This document shows positions 55,984 to 64,000 of a stretch of 64,000 bases of DNA, one piece after another. A program made the translations under genes and the position numbers. Source of the DNA: Lysobacter spongiicola DSM 21749 (GTDB lineage: Bacteria; Pseudomonadota; Gammaproteobacteria; Xanthomonadales; Xanthomonadaceae); NCBI RefSeq assembly GCF_900167055.1, contig NZ_FUXP01000013.1, positions 1 to 64,000 on the forward strand. The letters are read 5' to 3'. Position 1 is the first letter of the stretch, and the number at the start of each line of letters is the position of its first letter. A model generated the notes under the pieces. It saw nothing but the letters and a program-made list of their open reading frames with translations. It made no database searches and was not told the origin of the DNA.

Positions 55984-56283
55984 TCAGTTCCAGTCGAAGA
56001 GCTTCCAGTAGACCGGCGAGATGTGCTCGTCCTCGTCCGGCCGGCCGTCGCCGTCCTCGTCCATCAGGTAATAGGTCGGGCCCCTCGACGGCGTGACCTT
56101 GACCACGCGCAACTGGCCGGCCACCCGGTACTCCTCGATGACGTCTCCGTTCTCCGCCACCCGGCGGGTGACGTCGGGATTGTCGAGCCCGACGGTCGGG
56201 TCCCCGGTGGAACCTGCCATGGTCGCGCAGGCCGCGAGGGCCGGCAGCAGGAGGGCGAGCAGGATCGTGCGGTCGATGCGCAT
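55984..56283 (-). CDS. DUF2782 lipoprotein
   Basis: 99 aa. The signal peptide ends LPALAAC (Cys19). The mature part has the DUF2782 pattern: ENGDVIEEYRVAGQLRVVKV and PTYYLMDEDGDGR. This family is often found next to polA, as here (98 bp between starts, divergent). Function unknown. Confidence 0.85.
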   Translation of the reverse strand: MRIDRTILLALLLPALAACATMAGSTGDPTVGLDNPDVTRRVAENGDVIEEYRVAGQLRVVKVTPSRGPTYYLMDEDGDGRPDEDEHISPVYWKLFDWN

Positions 56284-56369
56284 GGCGTTGTCTCCGTTCG
56301 CGGACGGTCAGGATACGCGGCCTGCGTGGAGGCGGCGTCGGCCCGCAGGTCCCCGGGCGGCCCCGGGGC

Positions 56370-56375
56370 TAGAAT
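56370..56375 (+). promoter_or_regulatory. Probable -10 element (TAGAAT) of polA
   Basis: TAGAAT ends 6 nt before ATG 56382; suggests a leaderless transcript. Confidence 0.55.
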
Positions 56376-56381
56376 CGCCGG

Positions 56382-59171
56382 ATGAAACGACTCGTACTGA
56401 TCGACGGCTCCAGTTACCTCTACCGGGCTTTCCATGCCCTGCCACCGCTCAACAACGCCGATGGCGAGCCCACCGGCGCCCTGTTCGGCGTGGTCAACAT
56501 GCTGCGCGCCACCCTGAAGGAGAAGCCCGACTACGTGGCTTTCGTGGTGGACGCTCCCGGCAGGACTTTCCGCGACGACCTCGACGAGCAGTACAAGGCC
56601 AACCGGCCACCGATGCCGGATGACCTGCGCTCGCAGGTGCAGCCGATGTGCGACATCGTGCAGGCGCTGGGCATCGACATCCTGCGCGTCGACGGAGTCG
56701 AAGCCGACGACGTCATCGGCACCCTGGCGGTGCAGGCGGCGAACGCCGGCGTGGACGTCACCATCTCCACCAGCGACAAGGACTTCGCCCAGCTGGTGCG
56801 GCCCTGCGTCACCGCCGACGGCGGCGAGTGCGCCGGCATCACCCTGGTCAACACCATGAGCGGCAGCCGGCTGGAGAGCGACGAGGCGGTGATCGGCAAG
56901 TTCGGCGTGCGCGCCGACCAGATCATCGACTACCTCGCGCTGATGGGCGACAAGATCGACAACATCCCCGGCGTCGACAAGTGTGGTCCCAAGACGGCGG
57001 CCAAGTGGCTGGCCGAGCATGGATCGCTGGACGGCGTCATCGCCAATGCCGGCGCGATCAAGGGCAAGATCGGCGACAACCTGCGTGCCGTGCTGCACCG
57101 CCTGCCGCTCAACCGCGAGCTGACCACCATCCGCACCGACGTGCCGCTGGACCAGCGCCACGACCAGCTCGCGCTGCGCGACCAGGACGTCGACGCACTG
57201 CGCGCCCTCTACGCGCGTTATGGATTCCGGCAGGCGCTGCGCGATCTCGAAGCTGGCAACGGTGCGGCCGGATCCGATGAGGGTGGCGTGCGCAATACCG
57301 CCGCTGGTTATGCGCGTGGCAGCGGTGCGCCGGTCGATGGGCTCGACCCCGCCCTGTCGGCACCCGGCGAATACGAGACCGTCCTGACCCGCGAGCAGCT
57401 CGACCAGTGGATCGCGCGCCTGCGCGCGGCCAACGAGTTCGCCTTCGATACCGAGACCGACTCGCTGGATGCGCTGTGCGCCAACCTGGTCGGCCTCAGC
57501 TTTGCGGTCGAACAGGGCCGCGCCTGCTACATCCCGGTAGGCCACGACTACCCGGGCGCGCCGGAACAACTGCCGCGCGCCGAAGTGCTGGACGCGCTGC
57601 GACCGGTCATGACCGATCCTGCCGTGCGCAAGATCGGCCAGCACGGCAAGTACGACCTGCACGTGCTGCGCTGCCATGGGCTGGAGGTCGCCGGCTACAG
57701 CGACGACACGATGCTGGAGAGCTTCGTCTTCAACGCCACCGCCAGCCGCCACGACATGGACTCGCTGGCCAGCCGCTACCTGGGCTACCAGACCATCAAG
57801 TACGCCGACGTCGCCGGCAAGGGCGCCAAGCAGATCACGTTCAACCAGGTGGCGCTCGAGGACGCCACGCCCTATGCCGCGGAGGACGCCGACATCACCC
57901 TGCGCCTGCACCGGGTCCTCGGGCCGAAACTGGCGGCAGAGCCGGCGCTGGAGCGCGTCTACCGCGAGATCGAGGTGCCGCTGGTCGGTGTGCTCGAGCG
58001 CATCGAGGCGAACGGCGTGCTGGTGGATGGCGACGAATTGCGCCGGCAGTCTTCCGACCTCGGCACCCGCATGCTGGCCGCCCAGCAGCGCGCCACCGAG
58101 CTGGCCGGCCGCACCTTCAACCTGGATTCGCCCAAGCAGGTCTGCGCGCTGCTGTTCGAGGAACTCAAGCTGCCGGCGCTGGTGAAAACCCCGAAGGGAC
58201 AGCCGTCCGCCAACGAAGAGGCGCTGGAGGCGATCGCCGACCTGCACGAGCTTCCGCGGGTGATCCTCGACTACCGCAGCCTGGCCAAGCTGCGCAGCAC
58301 CTACACCGACAAGCTTCCGCTGATGGTGAACGCGCAGTCCGGGCGGGTGCACACCAGCTACCACCAGGCCGGCGCCGCTACTGGAAGGCTGGCGTCGAGC
58401 GAGCCGAACCTGCAGAACATCCCGATCCGGACCGTCGACGGCCGCCGCATCCGCACCGCGTTCGTGGCGCCGCCGGGGCGCCGCATCGTCGCCTGCGACT
58501 ACTCCCAGATCGAGCTGCGCATCATGGCCCACCTCTCCGGCGACGAGGGCCTGCTGCGCGCCTTCGCCGCCGGCGAAGACATCCACAAGGCGACGGCGGC
58601 CGAGGTCTTCGGCAAGACGCTGGAGACGGTGGAGCCGGGCGAGCGTCGCGCCGCCAAGGCGATCAACTTCGGCCTGATGTACGGCATGAGCGCATTCGGC
58701 CTGGCCAAGCAGCTGGATGTGTCGCGCGGGGAGGCGCAGGACTACATCGGTCTGTACTTCAGCCGCTACCCGGGCGTGCGCGAGTTCATGGACCGCACTC
58801 GCCAGCAGGCGAGGGACCAGGGCTACGTGGAGACCGTGTTCGGGCGGCGGCTCTACCTGGAGAACATCTCCGCCCGCAACCAGGGGCTGCGGGCCGGGGC
58901 GGAGCGGGCGGCCATCAATGCGCCGATGCAGGGCAGCGCGGCCGACATCATCAAGCGCGCCATGATCGAGATCGACCGCTGGCTGGTCCCGCACCGCGAG
59001 CGCGCCCTGATGGTGCTGCAGGTCCACGATGAGCTGGTGTTCGAGGTCGAGGCCGACTTCGTCGACACGCTGGTGCAGGAGGTGGTGTCGAGGATGTGCG
59101 CGGCGGCCGAGCTGCGCGTGCCGCTGGTGGTCGACAGCGGGGTGGGCCTGAACTGGGAGGAGGCGCACTGA
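56382..59171 (+). CDS. polA: DNA polymerase I
   Basis: 929 aa, full-length. The 5' nuclease domain (about residues 1-290) starts with LIDGSSYLYRAFHALPPLN. The 3'-5' exonuclease domain (about 330-500) keeps its metal ligands in FAFDTETDSLD. Polymerase motifs are DYSQIELRI (A), RRAAKAINFGLMYG (B) and QVHDELVFEV (C). It fills gaps in Okazaki processing and excision repair. Leaderless-type start; a hairpin plus T-rich tail follows the stop. Confidence 0.98.
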   Translation: MKRLVLIDGSSYLYRAFHALPPLNNADGEPTGALFGVVNMLRATLKEKPDYVAFVVDAPGRTFRDDLDEQYKANRPPMPDDLRSQVQPMCDIVQALGIDILRVDGVEADDVIGTLAVQAANAGVDVTISTSDKDFAQLVRPCVTADGGECAGITLVNTMSGSRLESDEAVIGKFGVRADQIIDYLALMGDKIDNIPGVDKCGPKTAAKWLAEHGSLDGVIANAGAIKGKIGDNLRAVLHRLPLNRELTTIRTDVPLDQRHDQLALRDQDVDALRALYARYGFRQALRDLEAGNGAAGSDEGGVRNTAAGYARGSGAPVDGLDPALSAPGEYETVLTREQLDQWIARLRAANEFAFDTETDSLDALCANLVGLSFAVEQGRACYIPVGHDYPGAPEQLPRAEVLDALRPVMTDPAVRKIGQHGKYDLHVLRCHGLEVAGYSDDTMLESFVFNATASRHDMDSLASRYLGYQTIKYADVAGKGAKQITFNQVALEDATPYAAEDADITLRLHRVLGPKLAAEPALERVYREIEVPLVGVLERIEANGVLVDGDELRRQSSDLGTRMLAAQQRATELAGRTFNLDSPKQVCALLFEELKLPALVKTPKGQPSANEEALEAIADLHELPRVILDYRSLAKLRSTYTDKLPLMVNAQSGRVHTSYHQAGAATGRLASSEPNLQNIPIRTVDGRRIRTAFVAPPGRRIVACDYSQIELRIMAHLSGDEGLLRAFAAGEDIHKATAAEVFGKTLETVEPGERRAAKAINFGLMYGMSAFGLAKQLDVSRGEAQDYIGLYFSRYPGVREFMDRTRQQARDQGYVETVFGRRLYLENISARNQGLRAGAERAAINAPMQGSAADIIKRAMIEIDRWLVPHRERALMVLQVHDELVFEVEADFVDTLVQEVVSRMCAAAELRVPLVVDSGVGLNWEEAH

Positions 59172-59208
59172 GCAACGCGCCGCTGAGGGTCCGGAACTGC
59201 CTCCAAGG

Positions 59209-59240
59209 GCCGCTGGAGGGCTGCCGCAGCGGCGTTTTCT
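59209..59240 (+). terminator. Probable polA terminator
   Basis: GCCGCTG/CAGCGGC 7-bp stem with 11-nt loop, followed by GTTTTCT, 37 bp after the polA stop. Confidence 0.55.
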
Positions 59241-59348
59241 GTGCGTTTCGTTGTGCCGGATCCGGCGCTCTGAATCGGTACTGAACCCAACATTTTCTTA
59301 ACCCGGATCTTCACGAATCATCCATGTCCCGGGTGTTCTTATAGCCCT

Positions 59349-59469
59349 CGACAGGTGCAACGCCTGTCGCAGATCTCTCCCTCCCCTGGAGTGATCCCCG
59401 GAGCGAAGACCCCTCCCCAGGTCCCGCTCCACCAGCCCCGCCGGCCCCCCCTGCCTGCGGGGCTTTTTA
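59349..59469 (+). ncRNA. sX13-like small RNA
   Basis: Noncoding, about 120 nt, ending in a rho-independent terminator AGCCCCGC/GCGGGGCT (59434-59441/59457-59464) plus TTTTAT. Upstream hairpins are GACAGG/CCTGTC (59350-59368), CTCC-CTCCCCT-GGAG (59377-59391) and GGAGCG/CGCTCC (59400-59430), the last two with C-rich loops. Xanthomonas sX13 has exactly this kind of structure, with C-rich loops that bind G-rich mRNA motifs, and lies beside polA. A TTATAG box at 59338-59343 may be the -10 element. The 523-bp gap from polA to hemF otherwise holds the polA terminator and a REP-like pair. Confidence 0.8.
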
Positions 59470-59570
59470 TTGCCCGCGATTTGTTGTCCGGATGAAGCCT
59501 GGCGGTTCATCCGATTCCCGCTTCGGACATGGCCCCGCGCTGTTGTCCCCCACGGGGACTTCCTTAGGGC

Positions 59571-59646
59571 GTAGGAGCGGCTTCAGCCGCGATCGGATGT
59601 TTGATCGCCTGCGCCGATTCCGGATCGCGGCTGAAGCCGCTCCTAC
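59571..59646. repeat. REP-like inverted pair
   Basis: The 23-bp unit is direct at 59571-59593 and inverted at 59624-59646, with a 30-nt spacer. It lies 49 bp beyond the hemF stop (hemF is on the minus strand). Confidence 0.9.
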
Positions 59647-59694
59647 AGAACACCCGTGAGGACAGGAGTTCCGACCCGGACGGGCGGCAGACCG

Positions 59695-60627
59695 CTACCG
59701 CTCCGCCAGCCAGTCGCGCGGGCGCAGGTAATCCGTCAAACGGGCCTCGGCGCTGCCGGGGTCGGGCTGGTAGCCATACTCCCAGCGCACCAGCGGCGGC
59801 AGGCTCATCAGGATCGATTCGGTGCGGCCGCCAGACTGCAGGCCGAACAGCGTGCCACGGTCCAGCACCAGGTTGAACTCGACGTAGCGGCCGCGGCGGT
59901 ACAGCTGGAACTGGCGCTCCCGCTCGCCGTACTGGCTGTCCCGGCGACGCTCGATGATCGGCAGGTAGGCATCCAGGAAGCCGTCGCCGACCGCGCGCTG
60001 GTAGGCGAAGTCCTGCTCGAAGTCGCCGTGCAGGTCGTCGAAGAACAGGCCGCCGACGCCGCGGGTCTCGTCACGGTGCTTGAGGAAGAAGTACTCGTCG
60101 CACCACTTTTTGTGAGCGTCGTAGCGCACCTGACCGCCGAAGGGTTCGCACAGCGCCCTTGCCGTTTGGTGCCAGTGCTGCACGTCCTCGTCGAACGGGT
60201 AGAACGGCGTGAGGTCGAAGCCGCCACCGAACCACCAGGCCACGGTCTGCCCGTCGCGGGTGGCGCGGAAGTGGCGCACGTTGGCGTGGGTGGTCGGCAG
60301 GTACGGGTTGCGCGGGTGGAACACGAGCGAGACGCCGACCGCGCGCCAGGAGGCGCCGGCGAGTTCGGGGCGGGCCGCCGAAGCCGAAGGGGGGAGGGTG
60401 CTGCCGGACACGTCGGAGAAGCCGATGCCGGCCTGCTCGAACACCGCCCCATCGCGCAGGATGCGGGTCCGGCCACCACCGCCTTCGGCGCGGGTCCAAC
60501 AGTCTTCGATGAAGCGGGCCTCGCCGTCGGCGCCTTCGATGGCGGCGCAGATGCGGTCCTGCAGGCCGGTGAGGTAGTCGCGTACGCGGGTGAAGTCGGG
60601 GTCGGTGTCGGGGGCGGATGTGCTCAT
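59695..60627 (-). CDS. hemF: Coproporphyrinogen III oxidase, oxygen-dependent
   Basis: 310 aa, typical of aerobic HemF, which decarboxylates coproporphyrinogen III to protoporphyrinogen IX using O2. [36 protein letters not shown] and [20 protein letters not shown] are the conserved substrate-site segments. A single gene flanked on both sides by REP-like pairs. Confidence 0.97.
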   Translation of the reverse strand: MSTSAPDTDPDFTRVRDYLTGLQDRICAAIEGADGEARFIEDCWTRAEGGGGRTRILRDGAVFEQAGIGFSDVSGSTLPPSASAARPELAGASWRAVGVSLVFHPRNPYLPTTHANVRHFRATRDGQTVAWWFGGGFDLTPFYPFDEDVQHWHQTARALCEPFGGQVRYDAHKKWCDEYFFLKHRDETRGVGGLFFDDLHGDFEQDFAYQRAVGDGFLDAYLPIIERRRDSQYGERERQFQLYRRGRYVEFNLVLDRGTLFGLQSGGRTESILMSLPPLVRWEYGYQPDPGSAEARLTDYLRPRDWLAER

Positions 60628-60705
60628 CCGCCCATTCTAGGGGAGGCGCCGGATCGGACCGGCGTCGAGGCCCGCCCGGCGCACGCTGCCGGTCGGATCG
60701 GCCTT

Positions 60706-60779
60706 GTAGGAGCGGCTTCAGCCGCGATCCGGAACCGTCACCTGGACCATCTCCAGATCGCGGCTGAAGCCGCTCCTAC
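60706..60779. repeat. REP-like inverted pair
   Basis: The 23-bp unit is direct at 60706-60728 and inverted at 60757-60779, with a 28-nt spacer, in the 212-bp gap between the hemF start and the end of the second S9 peptidase gene. The rest of that gap shows no gene. Confidence 0.9.
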
Positions 60780-60839
60780 GTCCCGAAGGAAGTCCCCTTG
60801 GGGGACAACAGTGGGAGGTCCGGACGGGCCCCTCCCCAG

Positions 60840-63260
60840 TTATTTCAGGTTGTCCTCGAACAGCTCGTAGATCCGGCGGTATTCGTCGTACCAGCTGTCG
60901 GGATGCACGAAGCCGTGCCGCTCCAGCGGGTAGGAGGCCAGCTCCCAGTCGTCCTTGCGCAGCTCGATCAGCCGCTGCGCCAGCATCACCGAGTCCTTGT
61001 AGAACACGTTGTTGTCGATCATGCCGTGGGCGATCAGCAGGCTGTCCTGCAGGCCTTCGGCCAGTTCCAGCGGCGAGGAGCGCAGGTAGGCCTCCGGGTC
61101 CAGCTCGGGCGTGTTGAGGATGTTCGAGGTGTACTCGTGGTTGTACTGCGACCAGTCGGTCACCGGGCGTAGCGCCGCGCCGGCCTTGAACGTGCCGGGC
61201 TCCTTGAACAGCGCCATGAAGGTCATGAAGCCGCCATAGCTGCCGCCGTAGATGCCGGCGCGGTCGACGTCGCCCTGCTTGTGCTCGCCCACCCAGGCCA
61301 GCCCGTCGAGGTAGTCCTGCAGCTCGGGGGTGCCCATCCGCCGGTAGATCGCCGTGCGCCAGTCGCGGCCGTAGCCCTCCGATGCGCGGAAGTCCAGGTC
61401 GAGCACGATGTAGCCGTTCCGGACCAGCAGGTTGTGGAACATCTGCTCGCGGAAGTAGACCGGGTAGCGGTCGTGCACGTTCTGCAGGTAGCCCGCACCG
61501 TGTACGAACATCACCACCGGGTAACGCCGGCCCGGTTCCATCACCTCGGGGCCATAGAACTTGCCCCAGATGGTGCCCGCGCCATCGCTGGATGGCACCT
61601 GCACGATCTCCGGCTGGATCCACTCGCGCGCCCGGAACTCCGGCGTGCGGGTGTCGGTCAGGGCGACGGTGCGCTCGCCGTGGACGTCCACCACCGCAAG
61701 CTGCGGCGGCACGTAGCTGTCGGAATGGCGGACCAGCAGCTGGCGCCCGTCCGGGGACAGCGCGAAGTTCTCCACGCCGTCCAGCGCGGTGACCTCGCGC
61801 AGGTTGCCGTCGCGGTCAACGGCGCAGACCTCGTAGTCGCCGGGCCAGTTGCGGTTGCAGGTGAAGTAGAAGGTCCGGCCGTCGCGGCCCAGCACGGGCG
61901 CGGAGACTTCCCACTCGCCGCTGGTCAGCGCACGCGGCTGATTGTCGCCCTCGGCGAGGTAGAGGTGGGAATAGCCGGTCTGCTCCGACAGCAGCCACAG
62001 GGCGCCATCGGGCGTCCAGCCGAAATCGTTGAAGCCCCAGTTGATCCAGGCCTCGTCCTGCAACCGGTGCCGGACCGAAAGGGCGGCGTCTTCCACCTGT
62101 CCCTGCGCGGGCGCAACGGTGGCGATCCAGCGGTCCTTGTTGTCGACCGCGCGTAGCAGCACTGCGGCGCTGCGGCCGTCGCCACTCCAGTGGATCGCCG
62201 GGCCGGTGCCGTCACCGTCGGTCTCGACCCGCACGGCGCGGTTGCCCTCCAGCGGCTCGAGCTCGGCCTGCTCGCGCATTTGCGCCAACGGATCGACATC
62301 GATCCCGGGCAGGGAGTCGAACGACAGCTCGCTGACCTCCGAGCTGGCCACGTCGACCAGCCACAGGCGGTGGGCCAGCGGCGCGTTGCGGCCGACGCGT
62401 ACCCGGACTTCCTCGAACTCCTCGTATCCCGACTCGGTTACGTACTTGGGCATCTTGCCGCCGGTGCCCTTGTCGGCGCCCTTCGGCTCGGTCACGACCA
62501 GCATCCAGCGTGCATCGGGCGAGAGCGCGCTGTCGATGATGGCGACATCCTCGCCAAGGTAGGCCGGCAACGGTGCGCGGGTGGGGTCGGCGGCACGGCG
62601 CTCGCGGTCTTCTTCGCGCGCCGCCTCGCGACGCTCGCGCTCCTCGGCGAGCGTGCGGATCAGGCGCAACTGGCGGTCGCGCAGGTCATCGGGCTTGGGC
62701 TCGGCGGCGGGATCCTTCTCGGCCAGGACGATGGCGGCCTGGCTGGTGCCCTGTCCGGCGCGCCACTGGTACCAGTCGTTGCCGGCGCGGAACACGAGGT
62801 TGCCCGCGCTGCTCCACTGCGGCCGCGATTCGGGCTGCTCGGTGCGGGTCACCTGGGCCAGGGCGCCGTTGCGCAGGTCGCGCACGAAGATGTCGCCATT
62901 GCGCACGAACGCCATGCGGGTGCCGGTGGCGTCGAATACCGGGTTGGGCGCATCCAGCCCGGCCCGCTCGGCACCTTCCACCTTGACGGGCGCGCCGCCG
63001 GCGATGCCCTGCTCGTAGGTGTCGCGGATCTGCTCACCGGTGCGCTTGAGGTTGTACTGCACGCGGGTGCCGTCCCAGGCCCACCATGCCTGTTCCACCG
63101 GCGGGCCGATCCAGTCGGGGTTGGCCATCACCTGGTGGAGGTCGAGCTGCGCAGGCGCGGTCTCCGGGGCGCCAGCCGTGGCGGGCACCTGCGCGAGTGC
63201 GGTACTGGGCAGCAGCAGGGCTGCGGACAGGGCGAATGAAAGAGGCAGCAGACGTCGCAT
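60840..63260 (-). CDS. S9 family dipeptidyl-peptidase-IV-like peptidase
   Basis: 806 aa exported peptidase. Signal peptide about 1-24 (MRRLLPLSF start, ending ALA-QV), then an N-terminal DPP IV-like beta-propeller (about 60-540) and an alpha/beta-hydrolase domain. The nucleophile is in GGSYGGFMTF, the Asp in IDNNVFYKDS and the His in ERHGFVHP. It differs clearly from the enzyme at 42.5 kb in active-site surroundings (GGSYGG versus GHSGGG). ATG 63260 is preferred over 63281 because it starts the signal peptide. Confidence 0.93.
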   Translation of the reverse strand: MRRLLPLSFALSAALLLPSTALAQVPATAGAPETAPAQLDLHQVMANPDWIGPPVEQAWWAWDGTRVQYNLKRTGEQIRDTYEQGIAGGAPVKVEGAERAGLDAPNPVFDATGTRMAFVRNGDIFVRDLRNGALAQVTRTEQPESRPQWSSAGNLVFRAGNDWYQWRAGQGTSQAAIVLAEKDPAAEPKPDDLRDRQLRLIRTLAEERERREAAREEDRERRAADPTRAPLPAYLGEDVAIIDSALSPDARWMLVVTEPKGADKGTGGKMPKYVTESGYEEFEEVRVRVGRNAPLAHRLWLVDVASSEVSELSFDSLPGIDVDPLAQMREQAELEPLEGNRAVRVETDGDGTGPAIHWSGDGRSAAVLLRAVDNKDRWIATVAPAQGQVEDAALSVRHRLQDEAWINWGFNDFGWTPDGALWLLSEQTGYSHLYLAEGDNQPRALTSGEWEVSAPVLGRDGRTFYFTCNRNWPGDYEVCAVDRDGNLREVTALDGVENFALSPDGRQLLVRHSDSYVPPQLAVVDVHGERTVALTDTRTPEFRAREWIQPEIVQVPSSDGAGTIWGKFYGPEVMEPGRRYPVVMFVHGAGYLQNVHDRYPVYFREQMFHNLLVRNGYIVLDLDFRASEGYGRDWRTAIYRRMGTPELQDYLDGLAWVGEHKQGDVDRAGIYGGSYGGFMTFMALFKEPGTFKAGAALRPVTDWSQYNHEYTSNILNTPELDPEAYLRSSPLELAEGLQDSLLIAHGMIDNNVFYKDSVMLAQRLIELRKDDWELASYPLERHGFVHPDSWYDEYRRIYELFEDNLK

Positions 63261-63414
63261 CCAAAGGCTTCCGGGCGGCAAATTTCACGAAGCCTAGCAG
63301 CGGCGCCACGGTGGGGAACGGGTCGACGGTCATGGTCCCGGCACCGTTTCCTTAACGGCCGGTGGCTAGAATGTGGCCCGCGGCGCTCCCCCGCGCGCCG
63401 CGGAGACGTGATGC

Positions 63415-64000
63415 GTGGATGCCGAGTGGTTCTCACCGCTGTTCCTGTCACGGGTCCAGTTCGGGTTCGTGATCTCGTTCCACATCCTGTTCCCGGCCTT
63501 CACCATTGGCCTGGCGAGCTGGCTGGCATTCCTCGAGTTCCGCTGGCTGCGCACGCGCGAGGCGATCTGGCGCGATCTCTACTTCTTCTGGTTGCGCATC
63601 TTCGCCATCTCCTTCGGCATGGGGGTGGTCAGCGGCATCGTGATGAGCTTCCAGTTCGGCACCAACTGGGCGGTGTTGAGCGAACGCGCGGGCAACGTCC
63701 TTGGCCCGCTACTCTCGTACGAGGTGCTGACCGCCTTCTTCCTGGAGGCGACCTTCCTGGGCGTGATGCTGTTCGGCTGGAAGCGGGTCTCCCACAAGCT
63801 GCACTTCTTCGCCACCTGCATGGTCGCGCTGGGCACGTTGCTGTCGACCTTCTGGATCATCTCGGCCAACAGCTGGATGCAGACTCCGCAGGGCCACGAG
63901 ATCGTCAACGGCATGTTCGAGCCGGTCGACTGGTGGGCGATCATCTTCAATCCCTCCTTCCCGTACCGGCTGGCGCACATGGTGCTGGCCGCGTTCATCA
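63415..64000 (+). CDS. cydA: Cytochrome bd ubiquinol oxidase subunit I, 3'-truncated by window
   Basis: First 195 codons of a quinol oxidase subunit. Start GTG 63415 has GGAG at 63402-63405, and TAGAAT lies at 63367-63372. Heme-ligand and proton-path residues visible: His in FVISFHILFP (TM1), Glu residues in LLSYEVLTAFFLE, and His in YRLAHMVLAAF. This may be the CydA or the cyanide-insensitive CioA type; the Q-loop that distinguishes them lies beyond the window end. Membrane complex reducing O2 to water. Confidence 0.93.
   Translation, partial: MDAEWFSPLFLSRVQFGFVISFHILFPAFTIGLASWLAFLEFRWLRTREAIWRDLYFFWLRIFAISFGMGVVSGIVMSFQFGTNWAVLSERAGNVLGPLLSYEVLTAFFLEATFLGVMLFGWKRVSHKLHFFATCMVALGTLLSTFWIISANSWMQTPQGHEIVNGMFEPVDWWAIIFNPSFPYRLAHMVLAAFI

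Noticed and set aside
56064-59168. 1034-codon minus-strand frame opposite polA
   Set aside because: Shadow of the conserved polymerase codons; Val/Gly/Arg-rich and motif-free.

Overview
The window is very GC-rich, gene-dense bacterial chromosome. It most resembles a gammaproteobacterium of the family Lysobacteraceae/Xanthomonadaceae (Lysobacter, Luteimonas or Xanthomonas relatives). The reasons are an aryl-polyene (xanthomonadin-type) pigment locus with a XanB2-like chorismatase and a flavin halogenase, two dipeptidyl-peptidase-IV-like S9 peptidases, an sX13-like small RNA directly after polA, and a scattered 23-bp palindromic repeat (GTAGGAGCGGCTTCAGCCGC core). No rRNA, tRNA, insertion sequence, prophage or CRISPR array was seen. 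The genus is inference.

Layout. 1-4.6 kb: the 3' part of a trimeric autotransporter adhesin with a collagen-like stretch, then a secreted subtilisin-like protease. 4.7-13.1 kb: a lipoprotein phosphatase, a lipoprotein of unknown function, plsB, cfa, a YdcH-like small protein, ttcA and rdgC. 13.1-23.0 kb: a type VI secretion locus, with tssL-tssK-tssJ on the minus strand and a TPR lipoprotein, tssB, tssC, hcp, tssE, tssF and tssG on the plus strand; tssM, tssH, tssA, vgrG and PAAR are not in the window. 23.0-27.0 kb: gamma carbonic anhydrase, ykgJ-type protein, aroE, a PD40-propeller protein, hemB and a small membrane protein.

27.1-42.2 kb: the aryl-polyene region. XanB2 makes the hydroxybenzoate starter. 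A translationally coupled plus-strand operon supplies ACP, dehydratases, ketoreductase, acyltransferase, LolA-like carrier and MMPL exporter. A minus-strand operon supplies the ketosynthase, a Cys-less partner, a glycosyltransferase and a halogenase. Upstream of the latter, on the same strand, lies a processive glycosyltransferase plus small beta-barrel pair, preceded by a promoter-hairpin-terminator element that looks like a small RNA or attenuator. No AMP-ligase for starter loading is present here.

42.5-64 kb: a DPP-IV-like peptidase, a UPF0114 protein, heme oxygenase plus a bacteriophytochrome that lacks a kinase domain, uvrD, a GAF-GAF-GGDEF-EAL protein, chaB-like, DUF805, an MFS efflux pump, a cupin, a DUF2782 lipoprotein, polA, an sX13-like sRNA, hemF bracketed by two palindromic repeats, a second DPP-IV-like peptidase, and the start of cydA running off the end.

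Many genes are coupled by 4-nt ATGA/GTGA overlaps, which fix several starts. Several housekeeping genes (plsB, ttcA, gamma-CA, uvrD, polA) have a TANAAT-like -10 box 6-9 nt before the start codon, suggesting leaderless or very short-leader mRNAs.
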